From: 66-474 sp035695065
GTDB lineage: Bacteria; Pseudomonadota; Gammaproteobacteria; Xanthomonadales; Rhodanobacteraceae
Assembly (NCBI GenBank): GCA_035695065.1
Contig: DASSEW010000077.1
Span: 1-64,000 of the forward strand
Direction of reading: 5' to 3'
DNA: 64,000 bases
The position numbers and the translations under genes are program-made. Position 1 is the stretch's first letter, and the number at the start of each line of letters is the position of its first letter. The notes beneath the pieces are model-generated. The model saw only the letters and a program-made list of their open reading frames with translations, did not search any database and was not told the DNA's origin. Shown piece after piece: positions 18,380-27,378 of the stretch.

Positions 18380-19267
18380 TTATCCTGACACGCGGCGCGT
18401 GAAGTTCAAACTGACAAGCGCCACGCCGATGAGCCCGATGCCGATCCACTCGGCGATGTCGGGCTTTTCGCGGAGCAGCAGCCACGCGAACAGCACGCCG
18501 GCGATCGGCACCAGCAGGCTGGTCAGCCCGGCGACCTGGGTGGACAGCCGCTGCACGATCAGCAGCCACAGCGCCCAGCCGATGCCGGACGACAACAGCG
18601 CGTTGTAGGCCAGCGCACCGATGAAAGGCCAGGTCCAGGCGGTCGCGCGTTCGGGCACGATCACCGCGATCGCGCACAGCACCAGGGTGCCGAACAGCAT
18701 CTGCCACGCGGTCAATTGCAACGGCGTCACCGTGCGGTCGCGCTGGAACACGCGTTTGGAGATCACCGTGCCGATGGCCCACGCCAGGCCGCCGGCCAGC
18801 GCGAGCCCGGTGCTGAGCAGGCTGCCCATCGCGTGCCAGGGTTCGATCACGAAGACCAACCCGATCGCGGCCAGCGCGATCGAAATCCATTGCGCCGCGC
18901 GCGGCTTCTCGTGCAACCACCACCACGCCAGCGGCACCATCCAGAACGGCAGCGTATAGGCGAGCAGCGCGGTCTTGCCGGCGCCGCCGCCGACCAGTGC
19001 CCACTGCACCAGCGCCTGGAAGCCGGTGGTCTGCGCCAGGCCGATCAGCACGGTCGGCAGTAGCGGCGGCAGCGCGAAGGATTCGCGGCGCAGCGCCAGC
19101 AACGCGAACAATACCGCGGTACCGAACAGGTAACGCAAGGCGCTGAAGGTGAACGGCCCGCTGAAATCCAGCGCCCACTTCATCACCGTCCAGTTCAGCG
19201 ACCAGACCACGGTGAGCACCGCCAGGGCGATCCAGGCGGCGCGTTCGGGTGCGTGGGTTCTTGTCAT
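18380..19267 (-). CDS. EamA-family (DMT superfamily) transporter
   Basis: A 295-residue inner-membrane protein with ten predicted helices forming two EamA repeats: the first from AWIALAVLTVVWSLNWTVMK, the second from GLALAGGLAWAIGTVISKR. The internal sequence VFVIEP closes the first repeat. Relatives export amino acids, metabolites or drugs; the substrate cannot be read here. The start at 19265-19267 leaves 74 bp to the divergent propeller gene. It is read in the same direction as tviB, 28 bp upstream, so the two may be co-transcribed. Confidence 0.86.
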   Translation of the reverse strand: MTRTHAPERAAWIALAVLTVVWSLNWTVMKWALDFSGPFTFSALRYLFGTAVLFALLALRRESFALPPLLPTVLIGLAQTTGFQALVQWALVGGGAGKTALLAYTLPFWMVPLAWWWLHEKPRAAQWISIALAAIGLVFVIEPWHAMGSLLSTGLALAGGLAWAIGTVISKRVFQRDRTVTPLQLTAWQMLFGTLVLCAIAVIVPERATAWTWPFIGALAYNALLSSGIGWALWLLIVQRLSTQVAGLTSLLVPIAGVLFAWLLLREKPDIAEWIGIGLIGVALVSLNFTRRVSG

Positions 19268-19341
19268 CGGAAAGCAAACGCGAAGGAAAGCGTAGGATAG
19301 TGGGGAGCACGTCTTTCCCTCATCCACACAAGGAACGAGCG

Positions 19342-20382
19342 ATGAAACGGTATGTCGTGGCTTGCCTGCTGGGGACGGTTTCCCTTGCTGCCATCGCGGC
19401 GCCCGCACCGACGACCACCGCTGCGAACTGGCACGTGCTGCAGCGCTGGCAGATCGGGGGCGACGGCGGCTGGGATTACCTCGCATTCGATCCCGCCGCG
19501 AAGCATCTCTATGTCAGTCGTTCCGATCGCGTGGTGGTGATGGATGTCGGCACCGGCAAGCAAATCGGGGAAGTGGACGGGCTCTCGGGCGTGCACGGCA
19601 TCGCAATCGCCAACGACCTGCATCGCGGCTTCATCAGCAACGGCCGCGCGAACACGGTCACCGTGTTCGATCCGGCGACGTTGAAAACGGAACAGACGAT
19701 CGCGGTGAAGGGCGAGAATCCGGACGCGATCCTGTACGACCCGTACTCGAAGCGCGTATTCACCTTCAACGGCCACAGCAAGGATGCCAGCGTGATCGAT
19801 GCCACGAGCGGCAAGCTGCTCGGCACCATCGCGTTGCCGGGCAAGCCGGAATTCGCGGTCAGCGATGGCCAGGGCCACGTCTACGACAATATCGAGGACA
19901 AGGGCGAACTGGTCGAAATCGATCCCAAGGCGATGAAGGTGACGCATACCTGGGAGCTGAAGAATTGCGAAGACCCGTCCGGTCTCGCGATGGACATCGC
20001 GCACCGCCGACTTTTCTCGGTGTGCCAGAACAAGAACATGGCGGTGACCGATGCCGACACGGGCAAACCGGTCGCGAGCGTGCCGATCGGCGACGGCCCG
20101 GATGCGGCGGCGTTCGATCCGCAACGTCAACTCGCGTTCTCGTCCAATGGCGAGAGCGGCACGCTCACCGTGGTGCATGAAGACAACGCCGACAAATACA
20201 GCGTGCTTGCCAACGTGCCGACGCAAAAGAGCGCGCGCACCATGGCACTGCAACCGAATGGCGACATTTATCTGTCCGCTGCGCAATTCGGGGCGAGACC
20301 GAAACCGAGCGCCGACAACCCGCGCGGACGTCCACCGCTGGTGGCGGGGAGCTTCACGATCCTGGTGGTCGGCAGTAAATAG
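19342..20382 (+). CDS. Exported YVTN/YncE-type beta-propeller protein
   Basis: A 346-residue secreted protein with a signal peptide (residues 1-19, ending AAIAAPAP). It has repeated blades such as KHLYVSRSDRVVVMDVGTGK, RGFISNGRANTVTVFDPATL and KRVFTFNGHSKDASVIDATSG, the pattern of 40-residue YVTN repeats. About seven blades fit the length. These proteins act in the periplasm, often as binding or scaffold modules; no catalytic residues are predicted. AAGGAACGAG stands before the ATG. It is divergent from the DMT transporter and no operon partner is evident. Confidence 0.85.
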   Translation: MKRYVVACLLGTVSLAAIAAPAPTTTAANWHVLQRWQIGGDGGWDYLAFDPAAKHLYVSRSDRVVVMDVGTGKQIGEVDGLSGVHGIAIANDLHRGFISNGRANTVTVFDPATLKTEQTIAVKGENPDAILYDPYSKRVFTFNGHSKDASVIDATSGKLLGTIALPGKPEFAVSDGQGHVYDNIEDKGELVEIDPKAMKVTHTWELKNCEDPSGLAMDIAHRRLFSVCQNKNMAVTDADTGKPVASVPIGDGPDAAAFDPQRQLAFSSNGESGTLTVVHEDNADKYSVLANVPTQKSARTMALQPNGDIYLSAAQFGARPKPSADNPRGRPPLVAGSFTILVVGSK

Positions 20383-20418
20383 CGCATTTCACGCGGCTCT
20401 CGGGCCATCCGCGCTGCA

Positions 20419-21318
20419 ATGGCGCGGATGGCCAAGATCCGCATCGGCATTTCCGGCTGGCGTTATCCGCCGTGGCGCGGCGTGTTCTATCCGAAGGACC
20501 TGGTGCAGCGCGACGAGCTTCATTACGCCTCGCGCTGCTTCCCGACCGTCGAGTTGAACGGCTCCTTCTATTCGTTGCAGTACCCGCAAAGCTACGCGCG
20601 CTGGTACGCCGATACGCCGCGCGGTTTCGTGTTCGCAGTGAAGGGACCGCGGTTCATCACGCACATCCGCAGGCTGCGCGAGATCGAAGCACCGCTGGCG
20701 AATTTCTTCGCTTCCGGCGTGTTCGAATTGCGCGAGAAGCTCGGGCCCATCCTTTGGCAGTTCCCGCCCAGCCTGCGTTACGACCATGAGCTCTTCGCCC
20801 GGTTTTTCGAGCGTCTGCCGCGCGACACCGAAGCCGCACTGAAACTGGCGCGGCGCCGAACGATGCATGCCATCCGTGGCAAAGAGCTCCGTGGCCGCGC
20901 GCGCCTGGCGATCGACAGCAACCGCAAGCTGCGCCACGCGATCGAGATCCGCCACACCAGCTTTCTCGACGAGGATTTCGTTGCACTGCTGCGCGAGCAC
21001 GGCATCGCGCTGGTGGTGGCCGACACCGCCGGCAAGTGGCCGTACGTGGAGGACGTCACCGCGGATTTCGTCTACATGCGCCTGCATGGCGACGAGCAGT
21101 TGTACGTCAGCGGCTACACCGATGCGGCGCTGGAGCGTTGGGCGATACGCGTCCGCGCCTGGAGCGCCGGTTCGCAACCGCGCGACGCGGTGGTGATCTC
21201 GAAGCAAAAGCCGAAGGCGCGTGCTTCGCGTGATGTCTATTGTTACTTCGACAACGATGCCAAGGTGAAGGCGCCGTTCGACGCGATGAAGCTTTCGGAG
21301 AAGTTGGGGCTGCGGTGA
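20419..21318 (+). CDS. DUF72 family protein (YecE-like)
   Basis: A 299-residue cytoplasmic protein. IGISGWRYPPWRGVFYP at the start, VELNGSFYSLQ, FVFAVKGPRFITH and ILWQFPP are the conserved DUF72 blocks of a TIM-barrel-like fold; the C-terminal part has VYCYFDNDAKVKAPFDA. Biochemical role is not established for the family. ATG at 20419 or 20428 is possible. The gene follows the propeller gene by 36 bp and is followed by a GTAGGGCGG repeat. Confidence 0.9.
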   Translation: MARMAKIRIGISGWRYPPWRGVFYPKDLVQRDELHYASRCFPTVELNGSFYSLQYPQSYARWYADTPRGFVFAVKGPRFITHIRRLREIEAPLANFFASGVFELREKLGPILWQFPPSLRYDHELFARFFERLPRDTEAALKLARRRTMHAIRGKELRGRARLAIDSNRKLRHAIEIRHTSFLDEDFVALLREHGIALVVADTAGKWPYVEDVTADFVYMRLHGDEQLYVSGYTDAALERWAIRVRAWSAGSQPRDAVVISKQKPKARASRDVYCYFDNDAKVKAPFDAMKLSEKLGLR

Positions 21319-21319
21319 T

Positions 21320-21368
21320 GCAGGGCGGACACCTGTTCACCGGATGGCGGGCAGTGCCCGCCCTACGC
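21320..21368. repeat. GTAGGGCGG-family intergenic palindrome, copy 2
   Basis: GCAGGGCGGACACCTG at the left, GGCGGGCAGTGCCCGCCCTA at the right. It lies between the convergent DUF72 and bioC genes, two bases after the DUF72 stop. Confidence 0.85.
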
Positions 21369-21394
21369 TTTTCGCAGGAACCTGCGTAAGGCGA

Positions 21395-22288
21395 TCAGCG
21401 CTGCGCGCCGCGCAATCGCTCGATCGGAAACGTCGCGATCTCTTCGCCGCCCGCGCGTCGCGGCTGTCCTTCCGGCGGCCCCCAGGCGTGCAGCTCGATC
21501 ACTTCCCAGGTGGCCGGAATGACGCCATCCACGCGCAGGGTGTCATAGGCGTCGAACATGCGCGCGAAGCGGGCCTTGCCGGTGAGTCCGCGTTCGCGCT
21601 GCGAATCGGCATTGGTCGCGCCGAGCCCCTTCAGCTCGCGCAGCAGGTCGCGCGGGTGCGCGTAGCGCGACATCAGATGATCGGCATCCAGCACCGGATC
21701 GCGCAGCCCAGCCGCGATCGCGGCGTCGCCGAGATCGTGCATGTCCAGGAAGCGGCTGACGTGCGGGTGTCCGATGTCCGAGTGGATGTTGTCGGCGATC
21801 GCCCAGGCCTGACGCAGTTCGTGCAGGGTGTCGGGGCCGAGGCTGGATACCGCCATGAAGCCGCCGGGCTTCAGCACGCGCGCGAATTCCGTGAACAGTT
21901 CGCGCGGCGATTCGCACCACTGGATGCACAGGCTGGAGTGCAGCACGTCGACGCTGCGGTCGGCCAGCGGCAGGGCGAGTGCATCGCCGCACACGCGCAA
22001 AAACGGTTTCATCCAGCCGGCGTGGCGGCGCGCGGCGCGCAGCATCGGCAGCGCGATGTCCAGCGCGATCACCTGCGCGCGCGGCCAACGGCGTTTCAGG
22101 ATCGCCGCGCCGCGACCGGTGCCGCAGCCGAGGTCGAGTACGCACGCCGGCGTGCCCTCGTAATAATCCAGCCGTTCGATCAGGCGCGATTGCACGCGCC
22201 GCTGCAGGCTGTCGTTCTCCTCGTAACTTTTCGCAGCGCGACCGAACGCGCGTTGCACCTGCTTGCGATCGAACCGGAACGCGCTCAT
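21395..22288 (-). CDS. bioC: Malonyl-ACP O-methyltransferase BioC
   Basis: A 297-residue SAM-dependent methyltransferase. FGRAAKSYEENDSLQRRVQ near the N-terminus is the BioC signature, LDLGCGTGRGAAILK is the SAM motif I, and LHSSLCIQWCESPRELF the BioC-specific central block. It methylates malonyl-ACP so that fatty-acid synthesis can make the pimeloyl chain of biotin. The ATG at 22286-22288 overlaps the bioH stop by ATGA. It is the last gene of the bioB-bioF-bioH-bioC operon. Confidence 0.94.
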   Translation of the reverse strand: MSAFRFDRKQVQRAFGRAAKSYEENDSLQRRVQSRLIERLDYYEGTPACVLDLGCGTGRGAAILKRRWPRAQVIALDIALPMLRAARRHAGWMKPFLRVCGDALALPLADRSVDVLHSSLCIQWCESPRELFTEFARVLKPGGFMAVSSLGPDTLHELRQAWAIADNIHSDIGHPHVSRFLDMHDLGDAAIAAGLRDPVLDADHLMSRYAHPRDLLRELKGLGATNADSQRERGLTGKARFARMFDAYDTLRVDGVIPATWEVIELHAWGPPEGQPRRAGGEEIATFPIERLRGAQR

Positions 22289-23085
22289 TGCGCCACGCCC
22301 GCGCCAGCCGCGACGCGCCGGCTTTCGAGCAAGGGCTCCAGCGCCGCGACGGCTTCGTCCGCGTGGCCGATAAAGGGCGCGTGCCCGCCGCCGTGGATGC
22401 ACGTGAACGCGCCGCCGCATTGCCGCGCACTCCACTGCATCGCCTGCCACGGCACCAGCCTGTCGCGGCGACCGGCGATCCACGTGCTCGGCTGCACAAG
22501 CTCGTGCAGCCTTCCGCGCAGATCGGTGTGCTCGAGTACGTCGAGGCCTTCGCACAAGGCGCGTACCGAAGGCGGTGTTTCCGCGAAGGTGTCGCGACGC
22601 AACTGGCGCAGATCCTCCTGCGCGCTGTCGCTGCCGAGCGCCTCCAGCGCGAGGAAGCGCTCGAGGGTGGCGCGATGGTCCTCGCGCAAATCGGTCGCGA
22701 ATTCGCGCAGGATCTCCGGCGAGATCGCGTGGGGCCAGTCCGGCTTGCGCACGAAACACGGCGATGCACACATCATCACCAGCGCGCCCACCTGTGCCGG
22801 GAAATCCAGCGCGGCCTGCAACGCGATCACGCCGCCGAGCGACCAGCCCAGCCAGATCGCGAACGGCACGAGCTGTGCGATCGCGCGCGCGCAGTCGGCC
22901 GGTCGCAACGAGACTTCGCTCTCGCGCGACCGCCCGTGGCCGGGCAGGTCCACCAGGTGCAGGGTGAAGCGCGACTGCAATCGATCGACCAACGGTGCGA
23001 ACACCGCGCTGGTCATGGCCCAGCCGTGCAGCAGCACGAGGTGCGTATCGCCGCGACCGCGGGTTTCGATGAAAAGATCAGGCAT
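22285..23085 (-). CDS. bioH: Pimeloyl-ACP methyl ester carboxylesterase BioH
   Basis: A 266-residue alpha/beta hydrolase. LVLLHGWAM gives the oxyanion block, GWSLGG carries the nucleophile Ser, IAGRRDRLVP the Asp and HGGGHAPF the His. It removes the methyl group from pimeloyl-ACP methyl ester, ending the BioC-started elongation. It is separated from bioF by 9 bp and overlaps bioC, so BioC and BioH should be made together. Confidence 0.94.
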   Translation of the reverse strand: MPDLFIETRGRGDTHLVLLHGWAMTSAVFAPLVDRLQSRFTLHLVDLPGHGRSRESEVSLRPADCARAIAQLVPFAIWLGWSLGGVIALQAALDFPAQVGALVMMCASPCFVRKPDWPHAISPEILREFATDLREDHRATLERFLALEALGSDSAQEDLRQLRRDTFAETPPSVRALCEGLDVLEHTDLRGRLHELVQPSTWIAGRRDRLVPWQAMQWSARQCGGAFTCIHGGGHAPFIGHADEAVAALEPLLESRRVAAGAGVAQ

Positions 23086-23094
23086 GGCCGCACA

Positions 23095-24300
23095 TCATAG
23101 CGGGTAGGCGGCTTTCGCCGGCCTGTCGCGGGTGCCGAGCACGATCGCCAATGCATCCAGCAGCCGATCGACATCCGTCTCCTCGTGTTCGGCCGAGAGC
23201 GTCACCCGCAGGCGCGCGCTGCCGGCCGGCACGGACGGCGGCCGGATGGCACCGACCAGCACGCCCGCGCTTTCGAGTTCCGCCGAGGCGCGCATGGTGG
23301 CTTCCGCATCACCCAGGAGAATCGGCTGGATCGGCGTGCGCGAGTCGACCAGCGGCAAATCGAGCTGCCGCGCGCCGGCGCGAAAGCGCGCGATCAGCTT
23401 CGACAATTTCTCCCGTCGCCCACCTTCGTTGCGCGCGATGCGCACCGCCGCGCGCGTAGCCGCGGCGAGCGCCGGCGGCAGCGCGGTGGTGAACACGTAG
23501 GTGCGCGCGAATTGGGTGAGGCCTTCGATCAGCGCGGCGCTGCCGGTGACGAATGCGCCGGCGGTGCCCAGCGCTTTGCCGAGCGTCGCCATCAGCACGG
23601 GGACATCGGTTTGCGACAGGCCGGCTTCGACGATGCTGCCCGCGCCTTCCGCACCGAGCACACCGATGCCGTGCGCGTCATCCACCATCAGCATCGCGCC
23701 CTCGCGCGCACATAGCGTGGCGAGCTCACGCAACGGCGCGATATCGCCATCCATGCTGAACACGCCGTCGGTCGCGAGCAGGGCGGGTGCCTCTTTCGTT
23801 GCGGCGAGTTGGCGTGCCGCGCTTTCCGCGTCCCGATGTTGGTAGCGCTTCAACATGCAGCCGGCCAGCTTCGCTGCGTCCAGCAGACTCGCGTGGTTCA
23901 ACTTGTCCTGTACGCACACACCGCCACGATCGAGCAGCGCCTGCATCGCGCCGAGATTGGCCAGCCAACCGGACGAGAACAGCAGCGCGCGCTCGCGTCG
24001 CGTCCAGTCGGCCAGTTCGTCTTCCAGCGCGGCGTGCTCGCGGTGATGGCCGCAGATCAGGTGCGCGGCCGTTGCGCCGACGCCATGTTCATTGGCCGCA
24101 TCGCGCAATGCGGCGATCACTTGCGGGTGGCGCGCAAGGCCGAGATAGTCATTGCTGCCGAAATTCAGCAGCTCGCGGCCGTTGATGATGACGCGCGTGC
24201 CGCGTGCATGCTCGATCGCGCGCAAGCGCCGCAGCAGGCCTGCGCGTTCGCGCTCATCCGCGCGCGTGGCGAGCGTTTGAAGGAGATCGGGGCGGCTCAT
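23095..24300 (-). CDS. bioF: 8-amino-7-oxononanoate synthase BioF
   Basis: A 401-residue PLP-dependent alpha-oxoamine synthase. NFGSNDYLGLARHP, the GVGATAAHLICGHH block, MVDDAHGIGVLG and MATLGKALGTAGAF (with the PLP Lys) are all present at the expected distances. It condenses pimeloyl-ACP with alanine. ATG at 24298-24300 was chosen over one 60 bp upstream because it begins at the usual family start and follows GAAGGAGAT. The gap to bioB is 40 bp. Confidence 0.95.
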   Translation of the reverse strand: MSRPDLLQTLATRADERERAGLLRRLRAIEHARGTRVIINGRELLNFGSNDYLGLARHPQVIAALRDAANEHGVGATAAHLICGHHREHAALEDELADWTRRERALLFSSGWLANLGAMQALLDRGGVCVQDKLNHASLLDAAKLAGCMLKRYQHRDAESAARQLAATKEAPALLATDGVFSMDGDIAPLRELATLCAREGAMLMVDDAHGIGVLGAEGAGSIVEAGLSQTDVPVLMATLGKALGTAGAFVTGSAALIEGLTQFARTYVFTTALPPALAAATRAAVRIARNEGGRREKLSKLIARFRAGARQLDLPLVDSRTPIQPILLGDAEATMRASAELESAGVLVGAIRPPSVPAGSARLRVTLSAEHEETDVDRLLDALAIVLGTRDRPAKAAYPL

Positions 24301-24340
24301 GGTCGCGTAGGAGCGCGCCTGCGCGCGACGGGTCGCCCGG

Positions 24341-25369
24341 CTAAACCGCAAGCACTGCATCGTGCGGCTCGGTGATGCCGCAGTGCGTCGTGGAACCGTG
24401 TGGATCTTCCACGCACACCTGCATCGGTTTCAAGCCGAGTCGTTCGAACAACTCGCGGTCGTGCGACACATCCGGATTGCCGGTGGTCAGCAGCTTCTCG
24501 CCGTAGAAAATGGAATTGGCACCGGCGTAGAAGCACAGTGCCTGCAATTCGTCGTTCATCTCCGCGCGACCGGCGGACAGCCGCACCACCGATTTCGGCA
24601 TCACGATCCGCACCACCGCGATCGTGCGCACGAACTCGAACGAATCCAGCAGCGCGGTGCCGTTGAGCGGTGTGCCTTCCACCTGCACCAGCCGGTTGAT
24701 CGGCACCGATTGCGGATGCTCGGGCAGATTGGCGAGCGTCTGCAGCAGGCCCGCGCGCTGTTCGCGAGATTCACCCATGCCGACGATGCCGCCGCAGCAG
24801 GTCTTCATGCCGGCCGCGCGAACATGCTCCAGCGTGTCGAGGCGATCCTGGTATTCACGCGTGTGGATGATCTCGCCGTAGAACTCCGGCGCGGTGTCGA
24901 GGTTGTGGTTGTAGTAATCCAGACCCGCATCCTTCAACGCCTGCGCCTGCGATTCGCTCAACATGCCGAGCGTGGCGCAGGTCTCCATGCCGAGCGCGCG
25001 CACCTCGCGGATCATCGCGGCGACCTTCGGGATGTCGCGATCCTTGGGGGAACGCCATGCCGCGCCCATGCAGAAACGCGTGGCGCCGGCATCGCGCGCC
25101 GCACGCGCACGTTCCAGCACGGCATCCAGTTCCATCAGTTTTTCGGCCTGCACGCCGGTGTGATAGCGCGCCGCCTGCGGGCAGTACGCGCAGTCTTCCG
25201 GGCAACCACCGGTCTTGATCGAGAGCAGCGTCGAGACCTGCACGGCATTCGGGTCGTGATGCGCGCGGTGCACGTCGTGCGCGCGTTCGAGTAGGTCGTT
25301 GAACGGCAGCGCGAACAGCCCGAGGAGTTCTTCGCGCTTCCAGTCGTGCCGCAGTTTCGCTTCGAACAT
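24341..25369 (-). CDS. bioB: Biotin synthase BioB
   Basis: A 342-residue radical-SAM enzyme that inserts sulfur into dethiobiotin. CPEDCAYC is the [4Fe-4S] Cys-x3-Cys-x2-Cys motif; YYNHNLDTAPEFYGEI and VRLSAGRAEM (the [2Fe-2S] Arg region) are conserved. The start at 25367-25369 gives the normal length; GGAGCGG is about 9 bp upstream. It is the first gene of the biotin operon and divergent from comF over a 46-bp gap, so the two promoters must overlap. bioA and bioD are not in the window. Confidence 0.96.
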   Translation of the reverse strand: MFEAKLRHDWKREELLGLFALPFNDLLERAHDVHRAHHDPNAVQVSTLLSIKTGGCPEDCAYCPQAARYHTGVQAEKLMELDAVLERARAARDAGATRFCMGAAWRSPKDRDIPKVAAMIREVRALGMETCATLGMLSESQAQALKDAGLDYYNHNLDTAPEFYGEIIHTREYQDRLDTLEHVRAAGMKTCCGGIVGMGESREQRAGLLQTLANLPEHPQSVPINRLVQVEGTPLNGTALLDSFEFVRTIAVVRIVMPKSVVRLSAGRAEMNDELQALCFYAGANSIFYGEKLLTTGNPDVSHDRELFERLGLKPMQVCVEDPHGSTTHCGITEPHDAVLAV

Positions 25370-25415
25370 CGCTGCCGCTCCATTAAAGTGACGGAACAGT
25401 TTCAAAGGAGGCCGT

Positions 25416-26135
25416 ATGGCTGTCAACCTGAAAGCGGACTTGCCGGTTGACGATGCCCTGCGCGCACTCCTGCCATTGCGGTGCCTGCTGTGCGGCGCGC
25501 GTGGCGAACACGGGCTGGATTTGTGTGCAGACTGCGCGGCCGAGCTGCCGCGCAACGACCGCTGCTGCGCGCGTTGCGCCCTGCCGCTGGAAACACTCGC
25601 GCCGCTGTGCGGACGCTGCGTGCGTCGCGCGCCGCCCTGGGATGCGGCGTGGGCGCCGTTCCGCTATGCGTATCCGCTGGACCGTTTGGAAGCACGCTTC
25701 AAGTTCGGCGCGGATCTCGCGGCAGGCAAACTGCTCGCCTCGTTATGGATTGCGTCGCCTGCGCCGGCCGAATGGCCGCAGGCGATTATCCCGGTACCGC
25801 TGCATCGCTCGCGCCTGAGTTCGCGTGGCTACAACCAGGCGCTGGAACTCGCCGGGCCGCTGGCGAAGGCGTTGCGCGTTCCGTTGCTGCGCGACGCGTT
25901 GCAACGCACGCGTTCCACTTCCGCGCAGACCGAGCTCACCGCACTCGCGCGTAGGCGCAACGTGCGCGGCGCGTTCGTTGCGCATTTCGAAGAGGGTATT
26001 CCGCAGCACGTCGCCGTGCTGGACGACGTGTTCACCACCGGCGCGACGCTCGCCGAATGCACACGCGTGCTGAAGCGCGCCGGTGTTGCGCGCGTGGATG
26101 TGTGGGCGTTGGCACGGGCGCCGGCGAATAGATGA
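25416..26135 (+). CDS. comF: ComF family phosphoribosyltransferase-like protein
   Basis: A 239-residue protein. The N-terminal zinc-finger region has paired cysteines (CLLCG, CADC, CARC, CGRC), followed by a PRTase-like domain with VPLHRSRLSSRGYNQA and the PRPP-binding motif VAVLDDVFTTGAT. It is linked to DNA uptake in competent bacteria, with a role in handling incoming single strands. AAAGGAGG lies directly before the ATG. It shares the intergenic region with bioB, an arrangement common in gammaproteobacteria. Confidence 0.93.
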   Translation: MAVNLKADLPVDDALRALLPLRCLLCGARGEHGLDLCADCAAELPRNDRCCARCALPLETLAPLCGRCVRRAPPWDAAWAPFRYAYPLDRLEARFKFGADLAAGKLLASLWIASPAPAEWPQAIIPVPLHRSRLSSRGYNQALELAGPLAKALRVPLLRDALQRTRSTSAQTELTALARRRNVRGAFVAHFEEGIPQHVAVLDDVFTTGATLAECTRVLKRAGVARVDVWALARAPANR

Positions 26136-26158
26136 GTCGCCTGCAAGCAGGCTCTCAA

Positions 26159-26220
26159 GTAGGGCGGACACCGTCCGCCGCTGTGCATGCAAATGCGGCG
26201 GCGGGCAATGCCCGCCCTAC
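26159..26220. repeat. GTAGGGCGG-family intergenic palindrome, copy 3
   Basis: GTAGGGCGGACACCGTCCGC at the left and GGCGGGCAATGCCCGCCCTA at the right, in opposite orientation, with a CATGCAAATGCG spacer. It lies between the convergent comF and ubiA genes. Confidence 0.87.
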
Positions 26221-26239
26221 ACGGTGCCGCGCAACGGAT

Positions 26240-27265
26240 TCACCGTAACGCCAGCGAAAACAATATCCCCGCCCACAGCACGCAGCCGACCCAGTTGTTG
26301 TTGCGGAACGCCGTGAAGCAATGCGCGCGCGAGCGGTCGCGCATCGTCCACAGCTGCCACGCGAACAGCCCGGTGGTGATCACCAGCGCCAGCCAGTGTG
26401 GCCACTTGAGGTGCGCGTTGGTGCCGACGAACACCATGCACAGCACGAAGGTCGCCATCAGCACGCCGAGGATCGGCAGGTCCGCGTCGCCGAACAGGAT
26501 CGCGGTGGAACGCGCGCCGGCCCTGATGTCGTCCTCGCGATCCACCATCGCGTACTCGGTGTCATAGATGGTGGAAAACAGCACGTTGGCGAGGAACAGC
26601 AGCCACGCCAGCGGCGGCACGGAACTGGTGATCGCGGCGAACGACATCGGGATACCCCAGCCGAACGCCGCGCCCAGCACCACCTGTGGCAGCGAGGTGT
26701 AGCGCTTGGAGAACGGATACAGCGTGGCCAGCGCGGCGCCGACGAAAGACAACTCGATCGTCAGCACGTTGGTGAACGCAAGCACCAGCAGGAAAGAAAC
26801 CAAACTCAGGATCACGAAGATCAGCAGCGCCTCGCTCGGGCGTACGCGCCCGGCGGCGAGCGGCCTGCCCGCGGTGCGCTGCACCTGCGGATCGAGGTTG
26901 CGATCGGCGTAGTCGTTGATCGCGCACCCGGCCGAGCGCATCAGGAACACGCCGGCGGTGAAGATCAGGAATGGCTGCCACGGCGGGAAATCGCCGGCCG
27001 CCAGCCAAAGCGCCCACCAAGTCGGCCACAGCAGCAGCAGCGCGCCGACAGGACGATCCATCCGCACCAGCACCAGGTAATCGCGCGCTTTGCCGCGCCA
27101 GTTGACCGGCAAAGCGCGCAACAGGAATTCGATCGCGCGCGTCGAGCGCAACGATGAATCCTCCGGGCGCGCAGTACCGGATGCGCGTCGCGGCGGCAAC
27201 GGTTGGCGCGGACGAGCGGGCGGTGCGGGCGCACGGCGCTTGCGGGTTGGTGGCTTCTGGGGCAT
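26240..27265 (-). CDS. ubiA: 4-hydroxybenzoate octaprenyltransferase UbiA
   Basis: A membrane prenyltransferase of ubiquinone synthesis with about eight helices. The two Asp-rich motifs are NDYADRNLDPQV and DREDDIRAGARS. From the ATG at 27263-27265 the protein has 341 residues, about 50 more than usual; the extra N-terminus is a Pro/Arg-rich, disordered stretch (KPPTRKRRAPAPPARPRQP). An internal start cannot be excluded, but no better placed ATG is visible before residue 70. It is divergent from the permease gene. Confidence 0.93.
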   Translation of the reverse strand: MPQKPPTRKRRAPAPPARPRQPLPPRRASGTARPEDSSLRSTRAIEFLLRALPVNWRGKARDYLVLVRMDRPVGALLLLWPTWWALWLAAGDFPPWQPFLIFTAGVFLMRSAGCAINDYADRNLDPQVQRTAGRPLAAGRVRPSEALLIFVILSLVSFLLVLAFTNVLTIELSFVGAALATLYPFSKRYTSLPQVVLGAAFGWGIPMSFAAITSSVPPLAWLLFLANVLFSTIYDTEYAMVDREDDIRAGARSTAILFGDADLPILGVLMATFVLCMVFVGTNAHLKWPHWLALVITTGLFAWQLWTMRDRSRAHCFTAFRNNNWVGCVLWAGILFSLALR

Positions 27266-27378
27266 CGAAGCGCGATTGTCGCGCAAAACGGATTTGCAGT
27301 TCGGCCAAACAGGCCATGCATCCGGACGATCCCCGCGAGTATGATCGCGCGAGCCTCACGCCTCCCGGAACCCACATC

